From positions 1-10,946 of the forward strand of contig CAYMQY010000156.1 of assembly GCA_964392655.1 (NCBI GenBank): 10,946 bases of DNA, in the 5' to 3' direction. Within the stretch, counting starts at the first letter, position 1. Each line of letters begins with the position of its first letter. The notes under the pieces were generated by a model, which did no database searches, was not told where the DNA came from, and saw only the letters and a program-made list of their open reading frames with translations. The position numbers and the translations under genes were made by a program. This DNA is from M3007 sp964392655 (GTDB lineage Bacteria > Bacteroidota > Bacteroidia > Chitinophagales > Saprospiraceae). Positions 6,981-10,946 of the stretch are shown here, in pieces.

Positions 6981-7049
6981 AAAACACCGCGGCGTTTGCG
7001 CTTCGGGCGGGAAGCCCGACCTGGTAGCGTGTCATGCCGGAAAAAATGC

Positions 7050-7328
7050 TCATTCAGACTTATCTGCCTCTTTCGCGAACTTCGTGTTGGCGAATTTTTT
7101 GTTGAACTTGTCAATACGGCCTGCCGTATCCACAAATTTCATTTTGCCGGTGAAGAACGGGTGGCTGTAAGCCGAGATTTCCATTTTTACCAACGGGTAG
7201 TCCTTGCCGTCCTCCCAGGTGATGGTTTCTTTGGTGTTTACGCAGGAGCGGCCCATGAATGCTTCGTCGGTGGAGATATCTTTGAACACCACGGTGCGGT
7301 AACTGCTCGGATGAATGTCTTTTTTCAT
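7050..7328 (-). CDS. rpmE2: 50S ribosomal protein L31, type B
   Basis: A 92-residue protein beginning MKKDIHPSSYRTVVFKDIST, the hallmark start of L31, with SAYSHPFFTGKMKFVDTAGRIDKFNKKF (about 52-79) as the conserved C-terminal part. Type B L31 proteins lack the zinc-binding Cys set of type A and are a little longer. Here the only Cys is in GRSCVNTKET, so a zinc-free L31 is expected. It sits at the surface of the large subunit by the central protuberance. The ATG at 7328 is fixed by the conserved N-terminus. An in-frame upstream extension to 7379 has no family likeness and would lie in the leader. The gene has its own promoter (7389-7421) and terminator (6938-6980), so it is a single-gene unit. 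In some bacteria the zinc-free form takes over when zinc is scarce, but no zinc-response site is recognised here. Confidence 0.95.
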   Translation of the reverse strand: MKKDIHPSSYRTVVFKDISTDEAFMGRSCVNTKETITWEDGKDYPLVKMEISAYSHPFFTGKMKFVDTAGRIDKFNKKFANTKFAKEADKSE

Positions 7329-7388
7329 GACTTGATGACTATTGATACTGAAAATTTCTTGTTTCGAACGATTTTCCAAATCGGGGTG

Positions 7389-7421
7389 CGAAGGTACTAC
7401 GCACGGTTCCGTTTTTCCAAA
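7389..7421 (-). promoter_or_regulatory. Promoter of rpmE2
   Basis: On the minus strand the -33 element TTTG (7421-7418) is separated by 21 bases from TACCTTCG (7396-7389), which has one mismatch to TAnnTTTG. This is the best two-part Bacteroidota promoter in the window. The leader would be about 55 bases. The -33 element is only nine bases past the coaE stop. Confidence 0.6.
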
Positions 7422-7429
7422 TTATCTTT

Positions 7430-8059
7430 TCAGATTTCCTGCAACATAAGCAAACTGCGGTGCACAACCCACACCTGCGGGATAATCAAATGCTTCCCAT
7501 CGTTGACGATCAAAAAGTCCGCAAGGGCTTCTTTTTCCGCTTCAGGCATCTGATTCCGCAGTCGGGCGCGCACCGTTGCTTCGGAAATACCGTCGCGCTC
7601 CATCACCCGGCGGATGCGAATTTCTTCCGGCGCGGTGACGACGATCAGGGCGTCCAGAAAACGGTGGCTGCCGCTTTCCACCATCAGCGCGGCCTCTTTG
7701 AGTGTGTATGGGTAGCCGGCCCGAGCCTGTTGCTCGTGCCAGGCGCGGCTATGGCGTTCGACGGCAGGATGGACGGCGGCGTTCAGTGCGGCCAGTTTTT
7801 CCGGATTTTCAAACACGATAGCAGCCACAAACGGGCGGTTGTACGCGCCGTCCGGCAAATACGCTTCCGCACCGAACAAGCCGACAATAGCCGTCCGCAC
7901 CTCCGGGTCATGCACGATCAGCCACTTCGCCCAGTAGTCGGCATCGTAAACGGGCACACCGAGCGCCTCGAAAATACGGCACACGGTAGTTTTTCCGCTG
8001 CCGATTCCGCCGGTGATGCCGACCCGAAGCGGCTCCGAATTATTTTTTAGAATGGCCAT
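7430..8059 (-). CDS. coaE: Dephospho-CoA kinase
   Basis: A 209-residue P-loop kinase of usual family length (about 200) that catalyses the last step of coenzyme A synthesis, ATP-dependent phosphorylation of the ribose 3'-hydroxyl of dephospho-CoA, in the cytoplasm. The Walker A motif GGIGSGKTT is at 17-25, the substrate-side DAD at 39-41, NAAVHPAV (93-100) holds the conserved HP, ALMVESG (124-130) corresponds to the ExP/E strand, and the lid region RVMERDGISEATVRARLRNQ (151-170) has its arginines. ADFLIVND (180-187) is the typical C-terminal strand. The ATG at 8059 overlaps the end of crtY by 20 bases, so translation is probably coupled to crtY. The frame is open far upstream, but that part is a shadow of crtY. 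No promoter is visible between crtY and coaE. Confidence 0.95.
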   Translation of the reverse strand: MAILKNNSEPLRVGITGGIGSGKTTVCRIFEALGVPVYDADYWAKWLIVHDPEVRTAIVGLFGAEAYLPDGAYNRPFVAAIVFENPEKLAALNAAVHPAVERHSRAWHEQQARAGYPYTLKEAALMVESGSHRFLDALIVVTAPEEIRIRRVMERDGISEATVRARLRNQMPEAEKEALADFLIVNDGKHLIIPQVWVVHRSLLMLQEI

Positions 8060-9403
8060 CGGTGTAAAAAAACGCCGCGCAAGATGCGGCGAGATTGTGA
8101 AACAACGCACGCAAAAACGGCCCTGCCGGCGGCGCCGAAACAAGGCGCAGGTTGTCCAGCGCCGAAGAGTCTTCGTCCAGGAAACGCAGCACGAGGGCCG
8201 ATGGAAGTTTTTGAAACAATTTTCTGAAAATGACGCTGCCCAGTTCGTTCCGATTGTGCAACACCCGCAGGAATATGCTGTCGAAAATCCGAAAAATCCA
8301 GGGCGACTGAAACACCCGGGCATCCGGACTACCGGTACGCTCCCAGGCATCTGCGAAGGCACGCACCTTGCGTTGGGTGCGTTTGAAGGCATAGCCGCTG
8401 GAGGCCTTCACAAAACCGCCGGCTGTTCCGATGTGGATTACCCGCCCCTCCTGCCGGGCCGGAAAGGGGAAATCGGTCATTGGAATCACGCCAAATTCCT
8501 CTTCCTCGATGTTAAAATCGGCAATTTTCAGGTAATCGCGCAGGTACTGCCGCAGTTCCTGGTCGTACGTGTCGGCAGCAAGCAAGGCCGGCGAAAACAC
8601 CGTGAATTCGACTAAGGCATGGGTTTTGGAAAACGGCAACACATACACAAAACGCGTCTCTCCCTGCTGCGGGATGCGAAAATCCATGAACGTGACCTTG
8701 CCCGGATCGAATGCGGGAGTCGGGGTTTCGACAATCCAGCCCTTGAAATGCTGCAGCAGGAAGACTTTTTCCACCGCGGAGGTGCGGAGACGCGGAGGAG
8801 AATCCTNNNNNNNNNNCCCCGCCGGGCGGGGGTGGGGGGGCGACGGGCCGTACACCCCTGTGCTTCCCCGCGCCTCCGCGGTAAATCCGAATCACGTTTG
8901 CCCCAATCACGATACAGCAGCGAAAACGGCGGATTCGGATACATCGCATTCGCTTCGGGAAGCACCGCGGTTTTGATAAATGCCGAGTTGAACACAAGAT
9001 CAGCCGTAAAATCCCCGGCATCGGTGCGCACCAGACCGGTTTGGGCGTCGAGACCTGTAATTGCGGCTTGTATCCGCTGCACATTTGGAAAACGCTCCAG
9101 TTCGGCAAGTGCCCATTGGTAAAAATCAATGCCGCGCACCATGCGGTAGCGGTACGGCGCGATGTCCATGTCGGTTTCAAACCCGGAGGCGAAGAAACGG
9201 CATCCGTCCCAGGATTTGAAAACCACGGGGGGCAGCGGCTCCTCATCAGAGGCCCAGAAACACCAGGTTCGGTCGTTTTGCTGCTTTCGGTCGCGATCAA
9301 TCAGCAGCATCTTTTTCCCCTGAAATGCCGGACGGCGGGCCAGTTCCAGCGCCAGAGTCAGGCCCGACAAGCCGGCGCCGGCGAAAATGATGTCGAAATG
9401 CAT
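8040..9403 (-). CDS. crtY: Lycopene beta-cyclase, interrupted by a palindromic element and assembly gap
   Basis: An FAD/NAD(P)-fold flavoprotein that closes the beta-ionone rings of lycopene to make beta-carotene. The first part (9403 to 8883) has the dinucleotide-binding FAGAGLSGL (7-15), the family signature NDRTWCFW (43-50) and ADLVFNSAF (134-142). The second part (8772 to 8040) has EKVFLLQHFKGWIVETPTPAFDP, a membrane-enzyme signature (given as E..P), VEFTVFS, EEFGVIPMTDFPFP and HIGTAGGFVKASSGYAF. All expected motifs are present in order. Between them lies an inverted-repeat element (8773-8882) with 10 N. With exactly 10 bases in the gap the two halves are in different frames; a gap of 2 modulo 3 would join them. 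Whether the gene is whole, carrying an inserted peptide, or broken cannot be told here. The ATG at 9403 is chosen because conserved sequence begins right after it; the open frame further upstream is tandem repeat. The gene overlaps coaE. No other crt gene is in view. Confidence 0.9.
8807..8816. other. Assembly gap (10 N)
   Basis: Ten unresolved bases between AATCCT and CCCCGCC. Exactly ten N is a usual placeholder, so the real gap length is unknown. It lies inside the palindrome-ended, GC-rich element, next to a 7-bp inverted repeat (8817-8823 and 8825-8831) and a G-quadruplex motif, which are likely causes of the failed assembly. Confidence 0.98.
8824..8847 (+). other. G-quadruplex motif
   Basis: Four G runs of 3, 5, 7 and 3 bases are separated by loops of 1, 1 and 4 bases on the plus strand, which fits the standard pattern for an intramolecular G-quadruplex. 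The plus strand is the template strand for crtY. The run of seven G is also a likely place for indel errors. Confidence 0.7.
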
Positions 9404-9406
9404 GGA

Positions 9407-9465
9407 GCGGGTTGAACGGGTTGAACGGGTTGAGCGGGTTGAACGGGTTGAACGGGTTGAACGGG
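9407..9465 (-). repeat. 9-bp tandem repeat array in the crtY leader
   Basis: On the plus strand the unit RCGGGTTGA is repeated six full times (R is G in copies 1 and 4, A in the others), plus a final ACGGG. The array ends three bases upstream of the crtY ATG. Because the period is a multiple of 3, the array is stop-free and would encode Arg-Ser-Thr repeats in the crtY frame. That reading is not believed, since FAD-domain sequence starts at the ATG at 9403. Confidence 0.92.
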
Positions 9466-9469
9466 AAAC

Positions 9470-9477
9470 CAAAACTG
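9470..9477 (-). promoter_or_regulatory. Possible -7 element for crtY
   Basis: Minus-strand CAGTTTTG has one mismatch to TAnnTTTG and sits just upstream of the tandem array, the same position as the perfect -7 box of the TIR gene. No -33 TTTG is seen at the right spacing. Transcription would start near 9463, so the array would be the leader. Confidence 0.3.
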
Positions 9478-9504
9478 CAAGCCCATGCGAAAGTTGCTCC
9501 GCAC

Positions 9505-9597
9505 TTTGTCATTTTGAAAAAAATCAGTCCGCTCTACGAGAGCACAGCCTCTTGCGAAGCCCTCGAAGAGCGGACGGATTTTTTTCAAAATGACAAA
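9505..9597. terminator. Long hairpin between acs and crtY, terminator or palindromic repeat
   Basis: Two 39-base arms (9505-9543 and 9559-9597) are inverted copies with 36 of 39 positions matching, around a 15-base loop. The outer part of each arm is TTTGTCATTTTGAAAAAAAT and the inner part is GC-rich (GTCCGCTCT). It begins six bases past the acs stop codon and has A/T runs at both ends, so it can act as a terminator in either direction. Its length and near-perfect symmetry are greater than a simple terminator needs, which suggests a dispersed palindromic repeat used as one. Confidence 0.8.
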
Positions 9598-9602
9598 AAT
9601 GA

Positions 9603-10946
9603 TCACATGTATTTATTCCCCTCCCTGATTTCCTCCACCACTTCCGGGTTCAGCAGGGTGCTTATATCGCCGAGGTTGGACGTGTCGCCTTCGGCAATTT
9701 TTCGCAAAATACGCCGCATGATCTTGCCCGAACGCGTCTTCGGCAGGCCAGGCACCACCTGAATTTTGTCGGGTTTGGCGATCGGGCCGATCTGCTGTGT
9801 CACCGTGTCGAGCACCGTTTTTTTGAACGCAACCTCGTCGGCCACCGGCCCGTCGGCGATGACGTAGGCGTAGATGCCCTGCCCTTTGATGTCGTGCGGG
9901 AAACCTACTACCGCCGATTCCACCACGTGCGGCGTTTTGTTAATCGCGTCTTCCACCTCGGCCGTGCCGATACGGTGCCCCGACACATTGATCACATCGT
10001 CTACCCGACCTATGATTCGGTACATGCCGTCGGCGTCGCGGCGGGCGCCGTCGCCGGTGAAATATTTGTTTTTGAAGGTGGAAAAGTACGTCTGGCGGCA
10101 ACGCTCGTGGTCGCCGTAGGTGGTGCGCAGGATCGAAGGCCAGGGAAATTTCAGGCAAAGCATACCCTCTACATCGTTGCCTTCCAGTTCGTTGCCGCTG
10201 GAATCTACCAGGCAGGGTTGCACGCCCGGCAGCGGCAAGGTGGCATAGCAGGGCTTGAGCGGCGTGACCCCCGCAATCGGGCTTATCAGGATGCCGCCCG
10301 TCTCGGTCTGCCACCAGGTATCCACGATGGGGCAGCGTTTTTTGCCGATGCGCTCGTCGTACCAGTGCCAGGCTTCCTCGTTTATCGGCTCGCCTACGGT
10401 GCCCAGTATCCGCAGCGAAGGCATCCGCCGGCCCTTCACCCACTGGTCGCCGGCGGCCATCAAAGCCCGAATGGCGGTGGGGGCTGTGTAAAAAATATTC
10501 ACTTTGTGGCGCTGGATAACATCCCAGAACCGCCCTGGATCGGGAAACGTCGGGATGCCTTCGAACATGACCGAAGTAGCCCCGGCCAGCAGCGGGCCGT
10601 ACACGATGTACGAGTGCCCCGTCACCCAGCCGATGTCGGCAGTACACCAGTACACTTCACCGGGTTGGTACTGAAACACGTTGCGAAAGGTGTACTCCGT
10701 GTACACCATGTAGCCGCCGTGCGTGTGTACTACGCCTTTGGGTTTGCCTGTGGAGCCGGAGGTGTACAGGATGAACAGCAGGTCTTCGCTGTCCACGGTG
10801 GTGGCTTTTCCGCTGCGGCGTTTGCCTTTCACGGCGTCGTGCCACCAGATGTCGCGACCGGGCTGCATGGACACCGGATCGCCGGTATTTTGGTGAACGA
10901 TGACGTGCTCCACCGTGTCGCAGCCCATGGCCAGTGCCTCATCCAC
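9603..10946 (-). CDS. acs: Acetyl-CoA synthetase (AMP-forming), C-terminal two thirds; 5' end beyond the window
   Basis: 447 residues are visible of an expected 630-660; about 190-200 N-terminal residues lie off the right edge. It activates acetate with ATP to acetyl-AMP, then to acetyl-CoA, in the cytoplasm. Adenylate-forming motifs are in order: YTSGSTGKPKGVVHTHGGY (61-79 of the visible part), VGEP (184-187), DTWWQTETGG (209-218, with the Trp that limits the pocket to small acids), YFTGDGARRDADGMYRIIGR (295-314), DDVINVSGHRIGTAEVE (316-332) and KTRSGKIMRRILR (403-415). K408 is the lysine that in Salmonella Acs is acetylated to switch the enzyme off, so regulation by acetylation is likely by homology. 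The sequence is intact with no frameshift. It is followed by a long hairpin, and so is probably a separate transcription unit from crtY. Confidence 0.97.
   Translation of the reverse strand: MDEALAMGCDTVEHVIVHQNTGDPVSMQPGRDIWWHDAVKGKRRSGKATTVDSEDLLFILYTSGSTGKPKGVVHTHGGYMVYTEYTFRNVFQYQPGEVYWCTADIGWVTGHSYIVYGPLLAGATSVMFEGIPTFPDPGRFWDVIQRHKVNIFYTAPTAIRALMAAGDQWVKGRRMPSLRILGTVGEPINEEAWHWYDERIGKKRCPIVDTWWQTETGGILISPIAGVTPLKPCYATLPLPGVQPCLVDSSGNELEGNDVEGMLCLKFPWPSILRTTYGDHERCRQTYFSTFKNKYFTGDGARRDADGMYRIIGRVDDVINVSGHRIGTAEVEDAINKTPHVVESAVVGFPHDIKGQGIYAYVIADGPVADEVAFKKTVLDTVTQQIGPIAKPDKIQVVPGLPKTRSGKIMRRILRKIAEGDTSNLGDISTLLNPEVVEEIREGNKYM

Larger units (their letters stand above)
8773..8882. repeat. 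Palindrome-ended dispersed-type element inserted in crtY
   Basis: Both ends read inward as ACCGCGGAGG: left from 8773 on the plus strand, right from 8882 on the minus strand. Over the first 26 bases the two ends agree at 21 positions. The middle is very GC-rich and contains the 10-N gap. There is no open reading frame of note and no transposase, and I see no target-site duplication. It resembles the small palindromic repeats (REP/MITE-like, or Rickettsia palindromic elements) that spread without their own enzyme. Cutting it out exactly rejoins crtY in frame (codon TT+G). Other copies must exist elsewhere for this to be a repeat family; none is in this window. Confidence 0.75.

Noticed and set aside
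7003..7019. Second terminator after rpmE2
   Set aside because: It is a short stem (TCGGGC/GCCCGA) without a T run; the real terminator lies further on at 6938-6980.
8059..8392. N-terminal extension of coaE
   Set aside because: The extension is a shadow of the end of crtY; dephospho-CoA kinase starts at 8059 just before its P-loop.
8040..9403. A simple sequencing frameshift in crtY as the only defect
   Set aside because: The inverted ends at 8773 and 8882 and the non-homologous sequence between them show inserted DNA. The frame difference depends on an unknown gap length, so a frameshift is not needed to explain it.
9407..9465. CRISPR array
   Set aside because: The units are 9 bases and directly adjacent with no spacers, and no cas gene is present.
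9297..9606. Small minus-strand frames with NPF or VQP repeats
   Set aside because: They are translations of the 9-bp array and the hairpin in other frames; a period that is a multiple of 3 leaves all frames open.

Overview
The window reads as a stretch of chromosome from a fairly GC-rich member of the Bacteroidota, most likely near the Saprospiria (Lewinella/Haliscomenobacter-like). This rests on several things. None of the starts I checked has a Shine-Dalgarno-like sequence. Several genes are preceded by the Bacteroidota -7 promoter element TAnnTTTG. There is a two-domain nucleotidyltransferase of a type I associate with this phylum, a long PurM (394 aa), and a lycopene cyclase of the Bacteroidota type. 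Short 9-bp tandem repeats between genes also fit. The taxonomic call is an inference from these traits, not from a marker gene.

Layout, left to right. At 1-1172 (minus) is a TIR-domain protein with one membrane helix, cut by the window edge. It is divergent from cutC (1257-1982, plus), the only plus-strand gene, across an 84-bp region holding a promoter and a 9-bp repeat array. cutC runs tail-to-tail into a Uma2-family nuclease-fold gene (1955-2596, minus). From there to the right end every gene is on the minus strand. In transcription order, right to left, they are: acetyl-CoA synthetase (partial, 9603-10946), lycopene cyclase crtY (8040-9403), coaE (7430-8059, overlapping crtY), type B ribosomal protein L31 (7050-7328, own promoter and terminator), GlmU-like nucleotidyltransferase (5691-6902, own -7 box), purM (4464-5648), a TPR lipoprotein (3538-4416), a GluQ-like truncated glutamyl-tRNA synthetase (2628-3557) and Uma2. 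The last five are closely packed and may be one unit, but their functions do not form one pathway. This is mostly housekeeping DNA.

The unusual content is in and around crtY and in front of the TIR gene. A palindrome-ended element of about 110 bp interrupts crtY. It contains a 10-N assembly gap and a G-quadruplex motif. Removing it exactly from one terminal repeat end to the other rejoins the lycopene cyclase frame. A 93-bp hairpin with 39-bp arms lies between acs and crtY. Two different 9-bp tandem arrays each occupy the leader between a -7-like box and a start codon, one before crtY and one before the TIR gene. The TIR gene itself has a cytoplasmic TIR, coiled coil, membrane helix and periplasmic repeats, which is a plausible membrane-tethered signalling or defence protein. 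No tRNA, rRNA, CRISPR array, transposase or complete mobile element was seen, and no gene-free stretch exceeds 300 bases (the longest, 9404-9602, holds the repeat array and the hairpin).
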